Below, in pieces: positions 17,458 through 25,850 of a DNA stretch of 64,000 nt (the stretch's first letter is position 1; every line of letters starts with the position of its first letter). A program made the translations under genes and the position numbers. The notes under the pieces are model-generated. The model searched no databases. It saw only the letters and a program-made list of their open reading frames with translations, and was not told where the DNA came from. Source of the stretch: Desertimonas flava (GTDB taxonomy: Bacteria; Actinomycetota; Acidimicrobiia; Acidimicrobiales; Ilumatobacteraceae); NCBI RefSeq assembly GCF_003426815.1, contig NZ_QKYK01000029.1, forward strand, positions 1-64,000, written 5' to 3'.

Positions 17458-18000
17458 TCAGTCAACGCCGGGAGACAGCGATTGCTTCCGCCGGAGGGAC
17501 AGATCGGCGCACGCCGCGCAGACCTCGTCGGAGAGGACACCCGAGCGGATCAACAGAGCGAAGACCTTACACCCGATGCAGTAGCCGAGCGCCGATTCCA
17601 GCGTCGCGGCGATGGCGATCATGGCGACGAGGACGACGGCCACGATGGTGGCGCCGAACGCCATGTGGGCGACGAGGGCGGTCACCGACAGAACGGCCCC
17701 GATGCCCTGGGCGAACCGCTTCGGCGGACCGTCGACCGGGCGGGCGGCGAACGGGAGCCGCGGCACGACGACCTGCGTGGCGAGGCGACCGAGCGGGCTG
17801 AACGTCGGTCCGGCGGCCACCCTGGCGACGAACCCGAAGGCGAGCGGCCACAGCACCCAGGTCCATCGAGGCACCACGACGGCGAGCGACATGGCGACGA
17901 CGCCCGCCGCCACCGTGCGGGCGGCGACCTCGTTGACGGGGTTCGGGAAGGAAAATACTCGACTTATGTAGTCAACATTAGCGCTCGACTCGTGCCTCAC
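17458..18000 (-). CDS. DUF4395 membrane protein
   Basis: A small polytopic membrane protein. The SFPNPVNEVAART N-terminal signature and a C-terminal part with the CIGCK and CAAC cysteine pairs identify DUF4395, whose function is unknown. About four membrane helices are visible. The start is unclear. I give the GTG at 18000; a TTG at 18018 is also in frame. Family members usually begin just before FSFPNP. At that point (17967) the codon is ATA, placed 7 nt after TAATGT (17975-17980), exactly the leaderless-promoter geometry seen elsewhere here. The true start may be that ATA. Confidence 0.72.
   Translation of the reverse strand: MRHESSANVDYISRVFSFPNPVNEVAARTVAAGVVAMSLAVVVPRWTWVLWPLAFGFVARVAAGPTFSPLGRLATQVVVPRLPFAARPVDGPPKRFAQGIGAVLSVTALVAHMAFGATIVAVVLVAMIAIAATLESALGYCIGCKVFALLIRSGVLSDEVCAACADLSLRRKQSLSPGVD
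17975..17980 (-). promoter_or_regulatory. -10-like element before an ATA codon (DUF4395)
   Basis: TAATGT on the minus strand, 7 nt before ATA at 17967-17965, in frame with the DUF4395 protein. Confidence 0.35.
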
Positions 18001-18025
18001 GCACCCCGGGGCCGACAATCACCCC

Positions 18026-18829
18026 ATGACCGCCGTCGAACGTTCGCTGCTCGATCCTCACGTGGCCCTGCTCACCCTGAACCGTCCGGAACGGCTCAAC
18101 GCCATGACGTCGGAGCTCGTCCAAGGGTTGCACGATCACCTCGACGCCATCGCCGTCGATCCGACGATCAGGGTGGTCGTGCTGACGGGCGCCGGCCGGG
18201 GGTTCTGCGCCGGCCTGGACATCACCGGGTACGGCCAGGCACCGCACACCGAGGGCTTCGGGCGCACGCAGGGTGGCCTGGCCGTGCAGAAGCACATCGC
18301 CTCGCTGATCCCTCACCTTCGCTCGCTGCCGCAGCCGGTGATCGCCGCAGCCAACGGGCCGGCCCACGGCGGCGGGTTCGCGCTCGTCCTCGGCTCCGAC
18401 GTGCGGCTCGCCGCCCGCTCGGCCAACTTCAGCGCCGCCTTCCTGCGCATCGGGGTATCGGCGTGCGACATCGGCACGAGCTGGCTACTGCCGCGCATCG
18501 TTGGTGTCGCCCGGGCCCAGGAACTGATGGTGACGGCCCGCAACTTCGATGCCGACGAGGCCTACCGCATCGGTCTCGTCGTCGAACTCCATGACGACGA
18601 CAAGCTGCTCGATGCGGCGCGGGCCAAGGCCCAGCACATCTTGTCCAACGCCCCCTTCGCCGTCGCCTTGACGAAGGAGGCGATGTGGACGTCCCTCGAG
18701 ATCCCCGGCTTACAGGCGGCGATCGACCTCGAGAACCGTCAGCAGATCATGGCCAGCGCCACCGCCGACCACGTCGAGGCGATGCGGGCGTTCGTCGAGA
18801 AGCGCCCGCCGAACTTCACCAACACCTGA
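18026..18829 (+). CDS. Enoyl-CoA hydratase/isomerase family protein
   Basis: A 267-residue crotonase. LNRPERLNAM, FCAGLDITG (first oxyanion-hole amide) and NGPAHGGGFALVLGSD (second) are intact. The usual catalytic-Glu pair is not kept: the FGxPE position reads FSAAF, and the second acid is Asp in SACDIGTSW. Variants of this kind are common among actinobacterial EchA proteins and may act as isomerases, as hydrolases or as acyl-CoA binders rather than hydratases. Downstream lies the repeat-rich gap at 18830-19194. Confidence 0.88.
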   Translation: MTAVERSLLDPHVALLTLNRPERLNAMTSELVQGLHDHLDAIAVDPTIRVVVLTGAGRGFCAGLDITGYGQAPHTEGFGRTQGGLAVQKHIASLIPHLRSLPQPVIAAANGPAHGGGFALVLGSDVRLAARSANFSAAFLRIGVSACDIGTSWLLPRIVGVARAQELMVTARNFDADEAYRIGLVVELHDDDKLLDAARAKAQHILSNAPFAVALTKEAMWTSLEIPGLQAAIDLENRQQIMASATADHVEAMRAFVEKRPPNFTNT

Positions 18830-18852
18830 CCGCTGCCAGACGAACCCGGCGA

Positions 18853-19047
18853 CCGGTCGCAAAGCGACCAACGCGCCGACGCCGTCGGGGGATGCTCGAA
18901 CCGGTCGCGAACGGACCAACGCGCCGACGCCGTTGGGGGGAAGCTCGAACCGGTCGCGAACCGACCAACGCGCCGACGCCGTCGGGGGGATGCTCGAACC
19001 GGTCGCGCACCGACCAACGCGCCGACGCCGTCGGGGGGATGCTCGAA
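18853..19047. repeat. Four tandem 49-bp repeats
   Basis: Copies at 18853-18900 (48 bp), 18901-18949, 18950-18998 and 18999-19047. Each starts CCGGTCGC and ends GCTCGAA, with ACCAACGCGCCGACGCCGT in the middle; copies differ at a few positions. There are no unique spacers, so this is not a CRISPR array. Confidence 0.92.
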
Positions 19048-19067
19048 GGGGGGATTCCCCCCTTCGA
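19043..19067. terminator. Perfect hairpin after the tandem repeats
   Basis: TCGAAGGGGGG, a 3-nt ATT loop, and the exact complement CCCCCCTTCGA (11-bp arms). It sits between convergent genes, so it could stop transcription from either side. No T-run follows. Confidence 0.5.
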
Positions 19068-19194
19068 TGCGGCGACCAGCGCAGCTTGCTGCGCCGCCGC
19101 CTCTTTCAACTCTTCGTGCGAGCGAAGCGAGCTCGTTACAACTCGCCGCAGGCGAGCGAGGAGCGAAGCGACGATGCTCGCCGAGGACGAAACG

Positions 19195-20301
19195 TCAGGC
19201 ACGGTGGCGGGCGACCTCGTAGGTGGCGAGGGCGGCGGCAGCCGACACGTTGAGCGAGCTGAGGCGACCGAGCATCGGGATGCTGACGATCATGTCGCAG
19301 CGCTCGCGGACGAGCCGCGACAGTCCAGCGCCCTCGGCACCGAGCACGAGGCAGATGCCTTCGACGGCGAGATCGGCGATGTCGAACAACGAACGGTCGG
19401 CGGCGTCGTCGAGGCCGACCACCCACACCTTGTGCTGGCGCAGCTGATTGATCGCCGTCGGCAGGCCGCCGACGAGCACGAGCGGTACGTACTCGACGGC
19501 GCCGGCGGCCGACTTGGTGACCGTCGGCGTGACGTGGACCGCACGATGGCTCGGCAGGATCACCCCGTCGACTCCCGCGCCCTCACAGTTGCGCAGGATC
19601 GCGCCGAGGTTGCCCGGGTCGGTGACGCCGTCGACGGCGACGAGGAAGGGCGGCTTGCCGTTCTTGCCACGGATGAGAGCGCCGAGATCGCCCTCCTCGA
19701 GCGGGGCGGCGTAGGCGATGATGCCCTGTGGCGCCTCGGTGCGCGCCCGGGCGTCGAGCTTGTTGCGGGCCACCGATGCGACGGGGACCCGGTTGGCCTT
19801 GGCGATCTCGAGGATGTCGGCGACGGCCTCGTCGTCGAACAGTTCGGCCGACAGCCAGATCTCGTGGATGCGGCGCCGTCCGGCGATCAACAGTTCGCGC
19901 ACCGCCTGGCGCCCTTCGACCTGCTCGCCACCGAGCCCCTTCTCCGAGCGCTTCGGCAACGGATCGCCCGACAGCCGGCGGACGCCACCGACGCGAGCGG
20001 CGCCTCGGGACCGATCGACGCCGATGTGGGTCTGGGTCGCCCGCGACGGCACGAGGCGCGTGCGGGGCGGGCGGGCCACGCCTTGGTTGGCGTTGGCCGC
20101 GGGCGCATCGACGCGGGATCCGCGCGTGGACCCGCGGGCCGACTTGGCGGCGGGGCGACCGGGCTTGGCGCCGCTCCGTCCCGGCTTCGCCGGCGCCCGG
20201 CCCTGTCCGCGCGGCGATCCCTTGCCGGACCCCCGGCCCTGACCGGACCGGCTGTTGCCGCCTCCGCGGCCAGATCCCGACCGTTGCTGTCGCGGACTCA
20301 T
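19195..20301 (-). CDS. rlmB: 23S rRNA 2'-O-methyltransferase, TrmH/SpoU family
   Basis: A 368-residue SPOUT methyltransferase expected to methylate a ribose of 23S rRNA (G2251 by analogy with RlmB). The first ~105 residues are a Gly/Arg/Ser/Pro-rich basic tail, not in the E. coli enzyme but common in actinobacteria. The substrate-binding domain (EGRQAVRELL) and the knotted domain follow, with DPGNLGAILRNCEGAG, LVLGAEGAGLSRL and IPMLGRLSSLNVSAAAALA, the three SpoU motifs. Its ATG overlaps the ispF stop (ATGA), making it the third gene of an ispD-ispF-rlmB operon. Confidence 0.93.
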   Translation of the reverse strand: MSPRQQRSGSGRGGGNSRSGQGRGSGKGSPRGQGRAPAKPGRSGAKPGRPAAKSARGSTRGSRVDAPAANANQGVARPPRTRLVPSRATQTHIGVDRSRGAARVGGVRRLSGDPLPKRSEKGLGGEQVEGRQAVRELLIAGRRRIHEIWLSAELFDDEAVADILEIAKANRVPVASVARNKLDARARTEAPQGIIAYAAPLEEGDLGALIRGKNGKPPFLVAVDGVTDPGNLGAILRNCEGAGVDGVILPSHRAVHVTPTVTKSAAGAVEYVPLVLVGGLPTAINQLRQHKVWVVGLDDAADRSLFDIADLAVEGICLVLGAEGAGLSRLVRERCDMIVSIPMLGRLSSLNVSAAAALATYEVARHRA

Positions 20302-20816
20302 CGGGTTACCTCGCTTGTCTGGGTGCTGGTCCCGGCGGTGGCCCGGGTGATGACGACGGAGGCGAAACAGACGATGCCCTCGCCGCGGCCGAGCGCTCCG
20401 AGCCCTTCGGGCCGACGTCCCTTCACCGACACGGGCGCACCGACGGCCGCCGACAGGCGGTGCTGCATCTCCTCACGCAGCGGCGCCAGCTTCGGAGCCT
20501 CGCACACCACGCTGCAATCGGCGTTGCCGACGCTCCAACCGTCGCCCCGCACGAGCTCGACGACCCGGCGGAGCAGCTCGATCGAGTCGGCGCCGGCGTA
20601 CTCGGGATCGGTGTCGGGGAACTGCTGACCGATGTCGGCGAAGCCGGCGGCACCGAGCAGGGCGTCGGCGACGGCGTGAGCGACGGCGTCGCCGTCGCTG
20701 TGGCCGACGAGCCCCGGCACGCCGGGAAAGACGCACCCGCCGAGCACCATCGGACGCTCGGGGTCGTCACCGACGCGGTGGACGTCGAACCCGTTTCCGA
20801 CCCGGACGTCGATCAC
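20298..20816 (-). CDS. ispF: 2-C-methyl-D-erythritol 2,4-cyclodiphosphate synthase
   Basis: A 172-residue enzyme of the MEP isoprenoid pathway; it forms ME-cPP from CDP-ME-2-phosphate with loss of CMP. The Zn ligands are visible: D11 and H13 (GFDVHRVG) and H47 (AVAHAVADALLGA). The HSDGD and DIGQQFPDTDPEY segments are family signatures. It starts with GTG, overlapping the ispD stop as GTGA, so translation is coupled. Trimeric and cytoplasmic. Confidence 0.96.
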   Translation of the reverse strand: MIDVRVGNGFDVHRVGDDPERPMVLGGCVFPGVPGLVGHSDGDAVAHAVADALLGAAGFADIGQQFPDTDPEYAGADSIELLRRVVELVRGDGWSVGNADCSVVCEAPKLAPLREEMQHRLSAAVGAPVSVKGRRPEGLGALGRGEGIVCFASVVITRATAGTSTQTSEVTR

Positions 20817-21517
20817 GACAGCGCCGTTTCGTGCCGGTCGGCGAGCAGGGCCCGGGCCCGATCGAGGTCGGCGGGATCGGTGATCTTGTGATTCCAGGAC
20901 TCGCCCGTGACCACCACGACACGACCACCGGCCTGTTCCACCAGTGACGCATCGTCGGTGCCCTCGGCGCCCGACGCGTGGGCCGCCCGTAGCACCGACG
21001 CGGCGAACGCCTGCGGCGTCTGCACGGTGACGAGCGTGGACCGGTCGGGCGTCGACACGACGGCGCCCGAGGGATCGACGACCTTGACGGTGTCGGTGAC
21101 GGGCAGGGCCGGCACCGCCCCGTCGGCGCCGGCGCGCACGGCCGCGACCACCGCTTCGAACAGGGCCGCGGTGGCCAGCGGGCGGGCGGCATCGTGCACG
21201 CAGACGATGTCGGCGTCGGCGGGGACCGCAGCGAGACCAGCCCGGACCGACTCGCTCCGGGTCGACCCACCCACCACGGCGACGTCGTCGGGCCGGGCCG
21301 CCCGCCAGTTCTCCACCTGGTCGGCCGACGGCAGCACGACGACCACGCGGCCGGCGCACGACCGGGCGACGTCACAGGATCGGTCGATCACACGTTCGTC
21401 TCCGAACAGCGAGGCGAACTGCTTGGGCGCCCCGAACCGCTGTCCGGAGCCGCCGGCGACGACGATCGTCCAGACGCGCACCGCGGCCGCGGCGTCGAAA
21501 ACGGGCGTCCCAGGCAT
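20813..21517 (-). CDS. ispD: 2-C-methyl-D-erythritol 4-phosphate cytidylyltransferase
   Basis: A 234-residue MEP-pathway enzyme that transfers CMP to MEP. The nucleotide loop VVAGGSGQRFGAPKQF (with the conserved R and K), the VHDAARPL motif and the TQTPQ-like TVQTPQAF motif are all present. The start at 21517 is supported by TACCCT (21525-21530, minus strand) 7 nt upstream, indicating a leaderless transcript. First gene of the ispD-ispF-rlmB operon, divergent from a Crp/Fnr regulator 46 bp away. Confidence 0.96.
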   Translation of the reverse strand: MPGTPVFDAAAAVRVWTIVVAGGSGQRFGAPKQFASLFGDERVIDRSCDVARSCAGRVVVVLPSADQVENWRAARPDDVAVVGGSTRSESVRAGLAAVPADADIVCVHDAARPLATAALFEAVVAAVRAGADGAVPALPVTDTVKVVDPSGAVVSTPDRSTLVTVQTPQAFAASVLRAAHASGAEGTDDASLVEQAGGRVVVVTGESWNHKITDPADLDRARALLADRHETALS

Positions 21518-21524
21518 CGGGAGC

Positions 21525-21530
21525 AGGGTA
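21525..21530 (-). promoter_or_regulatory. -10 element of the ispDF-rlmB operon
   Basis: TACCCT on the minus strand, 7 nt before the ispD ATG. On the other strand of the same 46-bp gap TAACCT (21548-21553) serves the Crp/Fnr gene. Confidence 0.5.
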
Positions 21531-21563
21531 CTGGGGCGCCGGGGCACTAACCTGCTGGCCAGC

Positions 21564-22241
21564 ATGGGGAACGACACGCACGCCTACCGGGACGTCCTAG
21601 CCGGCACCGAGTTCTTCGCCGACGCCCCGTCCGACATCCTCGCCGCCCTGGCCGAGCATTGCACCGAACAGCAGCTCGTTCGGGGTGACGTGCTCTTCCA
21701 AGAGGGAGATGCACCCGACGCCCTGTACGTCGTCACGTACGGCCGACTCGCCATCGCCCTCGCCAATCCGATCGACAAACGCGAGAGCGTCGTCGCGTTG
21801 ATGGAGACGGGCGACCTGTTCGGCGACATGGGCCTGCTCGACGATCGGCCACGGTCGGCGATGGCCCGGGCGCTCGAGCCGTCCCGGGTGCTGTCGATCC
21901 CCTACGCACCGGTCATCGAGATGTTCAAGGAACAGCCGACGATGCTCTGGAACGTCACTCGGATGCTCGCCCAGCGACTCCGTGCGATGGACGAGGCGCT
22001 CGCCGACTCGGTGTTCCTCGACGTCACCGGGCGCACCGCCAAGCGGCTGCTCGAGTTGGCCGGGAGCGACAACGAGTTCATCCTGCCCGTCACCCAGGAG
22101 GAGCTGGCCGGCATGGTCGGCGCCTCCCGCGAGCGGGTCAACAAGGCGATCGCCAGCTTCATCCGGCTCGGCTGGCTGGAGCAGCGCGACCGTCACTACA
22201 CCATCACGCAGCGCGATCGGCTCGAGCTCCGCGCTCGCTGA
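21564..22241 (+). CDS. Crp/Fnr family transcriptional regulator
   Basis: A 225-residue regulator: cyclic-nucleotide-binding-type barrel at residues ~10-125 (GDVLFQEGDAPDALYVVTYGRL, GDLFGDMGLLDDRPRSAMARA) and a winged HTH at ~155-220 (TQEELAGMVGASRERVNKAIASFIRLGWL). It resembles actinobacterial GlxR/Crp. The PRSAMA segment in the phosphate-binding cassette fits a cAMP-type ligand, though this is not proven. There are no cysteines for an Fe-S cluster. Its stop codon touches that of the convergent ABC permease with no spacing. Confidence 0.9.
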   Translation: MGNDTHAYRDVLAGTEFFADAPSDILAALAEHCTEQQLVRGDVLFQEGDAPDALYVVTYGRLAIALANPIDKRESVVALMETGDLFGDMGLLDDRPRSAMARALEPSRVLSIPYAPVIEMFKEQPTMLWNVTRMLAQRLRAMDEALADSVFLDVTGRTAKRLLELAGSDNEFILPVTQEELAGMVGASRERVNKAIASFIRLGWLEQRDRHYTITQRDRLELRAR

Positions 22242-23006
22242 TCAGGCGTCGCTGCGGTTGGTCCGCCAGAGGCCGAGCACGGTGATCGCGGCGACCCAGA
22301 CGAAGAAGTAGATGCCGCCGGGCACCCGTCCCATCAGGTCGTCGGTGCCGGGATTCCACGAGGCCATGTTGATGCCCTCGACGTAGGGCAGGAACCGCAC
22401 GGCTTCGTCGTTGTCGAGCGCGGACAGCAGGGCGGCGACCAGGCCCTCGGCCACGAGCGGCCACAACAACAGCACGCTCACCGTGGCCGGCGTGTTGCGA
22501 ATGAGCATGCCGAGCCCGAAACCGAGCATGGTCAGCCCGACCCCGAGGAGTCCGGCACCCGCCAGGGCGGCGAGGGCCGGCACCGGGAACCCGTTGAACT
22601 CCCGCAGGGGGAAGTTGTCCGACGGGGCGTCGGAGAGGCCGACGCCGAGGAGCCACGAGACGGCGAGGACGATCAGCATCAGCACGGCGGCGAAGGCGAG
22701 GTGCACGAGGAGCTTGGCCAGCAGGGGTTGGAGCCGCCGCGGCTGGGCCGCGAAGGTGGGGCGGATCGTGCCGTGGTTGAACTCGTTGGTCATGCCGATG
22801 GCCGCGACGACACCGACGAGCATCGCCGAGAGCACGGCGACGACGTTGATGAGGTCGATCAGGTCCTTGCTGGTGACGATGTCGTCACTGAGGGCCGACA
22901 CCAGGGCGACGACGATGACGGGGAAGGCGACGGCGACGATCGCCAGCACCTTGACCACGGTGAGCGTGGACAGCTTGATCCACTCGCTGCGCAGGCTGTC
23001 GATCAT
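22242..23006 (-). CDS. ABC-2 type transporter permease
   Basis: A 254-residue protein with about six membrane helices and the N-terminal MIDSLRSEWIKLSTL segment typical of ABC-2 permeases, followed by NEFNHGTIRPTF. Its ATG overlaps the stop of the ATPase gene (ATGA), so the two form one exporter. The substrate is unknown; such pairs often confer resistance to peptides or antibiotics. The reading frame is open upstream through the ATPase gene, but that part is not coding. Confidence 0.88.
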   Translation of the reverse strand: MIDSLRSEWIKLSTLTVVKVLAIVAVAFPVIVVALVSALSDDIVTSKDLIDLINVVAVLSAMLVGVVAAIGMTNEFNHGTIRPTFAAQPRRLQPLLAKLLVHLAFAAVLMLIVLAVSWLLGVGLSDAPSDNFPLREFNGFPVPALAALAGAGLLGVGLTMLGFGLGMLIRNTPATVSVLLLWPLVAEGLVAALLSALDNDEAVRFLPYVEGINMASWNPGTDDLMGRVPGGIYFFVWVAAITVLGLWRTNRSDA

Positions 23007-23971
23007 CGCCCACCCCCCGGCGGACCGAGCTGCCCCGGTGGTGGCGGAATCTGCTGGCCCGGAGCCGGAGCGCCGGAGTGGTACTCCTGCGCGCCCGCCG
23101 TCGCCTGCAGGAAGGCGTCCTCGAGGGACTCGCTCTGCGGCGACAGCTCGTGTAACACGGTGCCGGTCTGCATCGCCAGCTCGCCGATCTGCTCGATGGC
23201 CAAGCCGGCCACGTCGATGCCGTCGGCGCCGAAGGCCCGCCACTCGCCGCCGGCTCGCGACAGCGCCTCGGCGAAGGGTCGGGGCGTGGGAGTGCGCACG
23301 CGAACCCAACGGCGGGCGTAGCGGTCGATGAACTGGCTGACCGGGCCCTGCTCGATGAGCCGGCCGCGGCCGATGACGACCAGATCGTCGGCCATGAGGG
23401 AGATCTCCGACAGGAGGTGGCTGCTGACGAGGATCGTCCGTCCCTCCCGCGCGAGGGCGACGAGGAAGTCGCGGATCCACCGCACGCCCTCGGGGTCGAG
23501 ACCGTTGGCCGGCTCGTCGAGGATGATCGTCGTCGGGTCGCCGAGCATCACGCCGGCCAGGCCGAGGCGCTGGCGCATGCCGAGGGAGTACCCGCGCACC
23601 TTGCGGCCGCCGACGTCGGCAAGGCCCACCATGGCGAGGCACTCGTCGACCCGCTGGCTGGGGACGCCGTTGCTCGCCGCCATCCACCGCAGGTGATTGC
23701 GTCCCGTCCGGGCCGGATGGACGTAGCCGGCGTCGAGCAGCGCGCCCACCTGGAACAGGGGCTTGGACAGGCTGCGGAACGGCTGGCCGTCGAACATCGT
23801 GGTGCCGCCCTCGTGGCGATCGAGGCCGAGCATGCACCGCATCGTGGTGCTCTTGCCCGACCCATTCGGTCCGAGGAAGCCGGTGACCCGTCCGGGATGC
23901 ACGTCGAAACTGAGGTCGTCGACGGCCACGGTGGAGCCGAAGCGCTTGGTGATGTGGCGGATCTCGATCAC
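23003..23971 (-). CDS. ABC transporter ATP-binding protein (drug/antibiotic exporter type)
   Basis: A 322-residue ATPase of the NatA/BcrA type: Walker A GPNGSGKST, Q-loop near GALLDAGYVHP, signature YSLGMRQRLGLA, Walker B TIILDEPANGLDPEG and H-loop SSHLLSEI. The C-terminal ~100 residues form the extension usual for this group and end in a Pro/Gly-rich tail. It starts with GTG, 10 nt after TACGGT (23982-23987, minus strand). Cotranscribed with the permease. Confidence 0.92.
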   Translation of the reverse strand: MIEIRHITKRFGSTVAVDDLSFDVHPGRVTGFLGPNGSGKSTTMRCMLGLDRHEGGTTMFDGQPFRSLSKPLFQVGALLDAGYVHPARTGRNHLRWMAASNGVPSQRVDECLAMVGLADVGGRKVRGYSLGMRQRLGLAGVMLGDPTTIILDEPANGLDPEGVRWIRDFLVALAREGRTILVSSHLLSEISLMADDLVVIGRGRLIEQGPVSQFIDRYARRWVRVRTPTPRPFAEALSRAGGEWRAFGADGIDVAGLAIEQIGELAMQTGTVLHELSPQSESLEDAFLQATAGAQEYHSGAPAPGQQIPPPPGQLGPPGGGR

Positions 23972-24007
23972 GGTCCGCTCGACCGTAGCTGTCTCCCCGG
24001 GCGCGAA

Positions 24008-24052
24008 TCGGGCACCCCACCTGCGCCGACGTGGCGCGGGCGAGGTGCCCGA
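24008..24052 (-). terminator. Two-part hairpin after the osmoprotectant operon
   Basis: Outer arms TCGGGCACC/GGTGCCCGA and inner arms GCGCC/GGCGC around a GACGT loop, in the 103-bp gap downstream of the binding-protein gene (minus strand). A likely terminator insulating the next ABC genes. Confidence 0.55.
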
Positions 24053-24074
24053 TCAGCAGTTGGTGGTGACGAGG

Positions 24075-25091
24075 TCAGGCGGCGGTGGTTGCCGGAGCCT
24101 CGGTCGACGGGGCGCCGCTCGAGGGCGGCCCGCTGGTGGGCCCGCCGGCGGCGAGGCTGGCCAGCCACTCGGCGGCCACGACGTCGGCACCCAGCTGATC
24201 GACCTCGACCTGGGCGACCAGGCCGGTGAGGATCTCGGTGGTGAGGGCGGCGCTGATGGCATCGAGCGTCGCCGACAGCTCGGGCGTGACGACCTCGCTA
24301 CGAACCAGGGGGACGACGTTCTGCGGCGAGATCACGCCGAGGTCGTCCTCGAGCTGGATCAGGTTGTCGTTGTCGATCAACGCCGACCCGGTGGTGTTGA
24401 GGTTGCCGCAGTCGATCTCTCCGGCCTCGAGGGCGGCGGGGATGTCGCCGAACGCCAGTGGCACGAACTCCTCGAACTCGACACCAAGGGCGTCTTGGAG
24501 GGCGGTGAAGCCGTAGGGCGACCGCGCCTCGAACTCGGGCGGGGCACCGATGCTGATGTCGCCGGCGCTCTCGGCGAGCGACGAGAAGTCGCTGAGGCCG
24601 AACTCCTCGACGGCCGCGGCGGTGCACACGAGCGTGTCGGCGTCCTCGGCCGCCGACGGCGTGAGCACTTCGAGGCCCTCGGGCAGGTTCTCGGCGAGGG
24701 CCGTGACCTGATCGTCGACCGTCTCCGCCTCGGCGTCGGGATCGGTGACGTAGTTCAGCAGGTTGCCGGTGTACTCCGGGATGAGCTGGAGCTCGTTGTT
24801 CTCGAGCGCCGGGATGTACACCTCGCGCGAGCCGATGGCCAGCTGGAAGCTGACCGAGAACCCGGCGGCCGACAGGGCCTGACCGTAGATCTGGGCGAGC
24901 AGCTCGCTCTCGGGGAAGTCGGCGGAACCGACGACGATCTCGCCGGTCGGGGTGGGGGCATCCGAGGCCGCAGCATCGGAGCCGGTCGGCTCGGTACCCG
25001 GCGGCTCGGTGCCGGCGGAGACGGAGACGGCCGAGCCGAGCGAGGCGAGGATCGCTGTTGCGGCGACGACCGCCGTGGAGCGCTTGCGCAT
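24075..25091 (-). CDS. Osmoprotectant (glycine betaine/choline) ABC transporter, substrate-binding protein
   Basis: A 338-residue secreted or anchored binding protein with a signal peptide (residues 1-~26). A Thr/Pro/Ser/Asp linker and an OpuAC-type domain follow, beginning IVVGSADFPESELLAQIYGQAL and including LIPEYTGNLLNYV, the family signature of ProX/OpuCC proteins. The C-terminus ends in a Gly/Pro/Ser/Ala-rich tail. There is no lipobox Cys, so anchoring is unclear. A strong Shine-Dalgarno (AGGAGGT) lies 8 nt before the ATG. Last gene of the four-gene importer. Confidence 0.92.
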   Translation of the reverse strand: MRKRSTAVVAATAILASLGSAVSVSAGTEPPGTEPTGSDAAASDAPTPTGEIVVGSADFPESELLAQIYGQALSAAGFSVSFQLAIGSREVYIPALENNELQLIPEYTGNLLNYVTDPDAEAETVDDQVTALAENLPEGLEVLTPSAAEDADTLVCTAAAVEEFGLSDFSSLAESAGDISIGAPPEFEARSPYGFTALQDALGVEFEEFVPLAFGDIPAALEAGEIDCGNLNTTGSALIDNDNLIQLEDDLGVISPQNVVPLVRSEVVTPELSATLDAISAALTTEILTGLVAQVEVDQLGADVVAAEWLASLAAGGPTSGPPSSGAPSTEAPATTAA

Positions 25092-25184
25092 GGTCAGGGA
25101 CCTCCTGAGGGGCTATCGAGCTCCCCGCGCTGGGAGCCCGGCCCGAACCCTAGCGCGCCAATTTCCGACACGTTCGCTCAGATT

Positions 25185-25850
25185 TTACAGCGGCCGGGTG
25201 GCCCGGCCGCCGATCAGGCGCTGGAGCGAGGCGAAGAGGAGCTCGACGACGAGGACGAGGGTGATCACGCCGATCGAGGCGCCGGCGACCTTGTCGTACT
25301 GCCGGGTGCCGATGCCGCTGAAAATGAACACGCCGAACGTGCCGAGTCCGACGAAACCGGCGATCGTCGCCGTGGCGATCACCTGGTTGGCCGCCGACCG
25401 GACACCGGCGAGGATGAGCGGCACGGCGTTGGGCACCTCGACCTGCCACAACGACTGCCACCCGGTGAGACCCATCCCCCGCGCTGCGTCGCGCACGTCG
25501 GGCGGGACGCTGTCGATGCCGGCGGCCGTGTTGAGCATGATCGGCGGGACGGCGAGGATGATCAGCGCCACGAGCACCGGCCACAGTGTGAGCGGCTTCC
25601 AGTCGAACAGCACGCCAACGACCCCGATGGTGGGGATGGCCCGCCACAGCCCGGCGAGGTTGGCGGCGACGAACCGCCCGCGACCGGTGTGGCCGATGAA
25701 CAGACCGATCGGGAAGCCGATGGCGGCCGCCCCGAGCAAGGCATACAGCGAGTAGCGCAGGTGCTCGCCGAGGGCGACGGCGATGCCGTTCTTACCCCAC
25801 CAGTTGTCGGCGGTGGTGAGCCAGCCGAAGCCGTCGAGGATGTCGCGCAT
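25185..25850 (-). CDS. Osmoprotectant ABC transporter permease (OpuCB/ProW-like), second
   Basis: A 221-residue permease with five to six helices and the EAA loop region (DVRDAARGMGLTGWQSLWQVEVPNA). The N-terminal part (HLRYSLYALLGAAAIGFPIGLFIGH) is typical for glycine-betaine/carnitine/choline permeases. It would form the channel with the other permease. Its ATG shares one base with the stop of the preceding permease gene. A 93-bp gap with a hairpin (25120-25137) separates it from the binding-protein gene. Confidence 0.92.
   Translation of the reverse strand: MRDILDGFGWLTTADNWWGKNGIAVALGEHLRYSLYALLGAAAIGFPIGLFIGHTGRGRFVAANLAGLWRAIPTIGVVGVLFDWKPLTLWPVLVALIILAVPPIMLNTAAGIDSVPPDVRDAARGMGLTGWQSLWQVEVPNAVPLILAGVRSAANQVIATATIAGFVGLGTFGVFIFSGIGTRQYDKVAGASIGVITLVLVVELLFASLQRLIGGRATRPL

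Larger units (their letters stand above)
18830..19194. other. 365-bp intergenic region with tandem repeats and hairpins
   Basis: The gap between a convergent crotonase (+) and rlmB (-) has no credible gene. It holds four 48-49 bp tandem repeats (18853-19047), a perfect G/C-rich hairpin (19043-19067), a second hairpin GCGCAGC-TT-GCTGCGC (19079-19094), and then short repeats of GCGAAGCGA/GAGCGA type up to about 19175. Confidence 0.8.

Noticed and set aside
18853-19047. Possible CRISPR array
   Set aside because: The repeats are directly adjacent with no unique spacers, have 49-bp units, and no cas genes are present.
23007-24020. Extension of the ABC-2 permease frame to 592 residues
   Set aside because: It lies in another frame of the ATPase gene, is Arg/Pro-rich and has no membrane segments.
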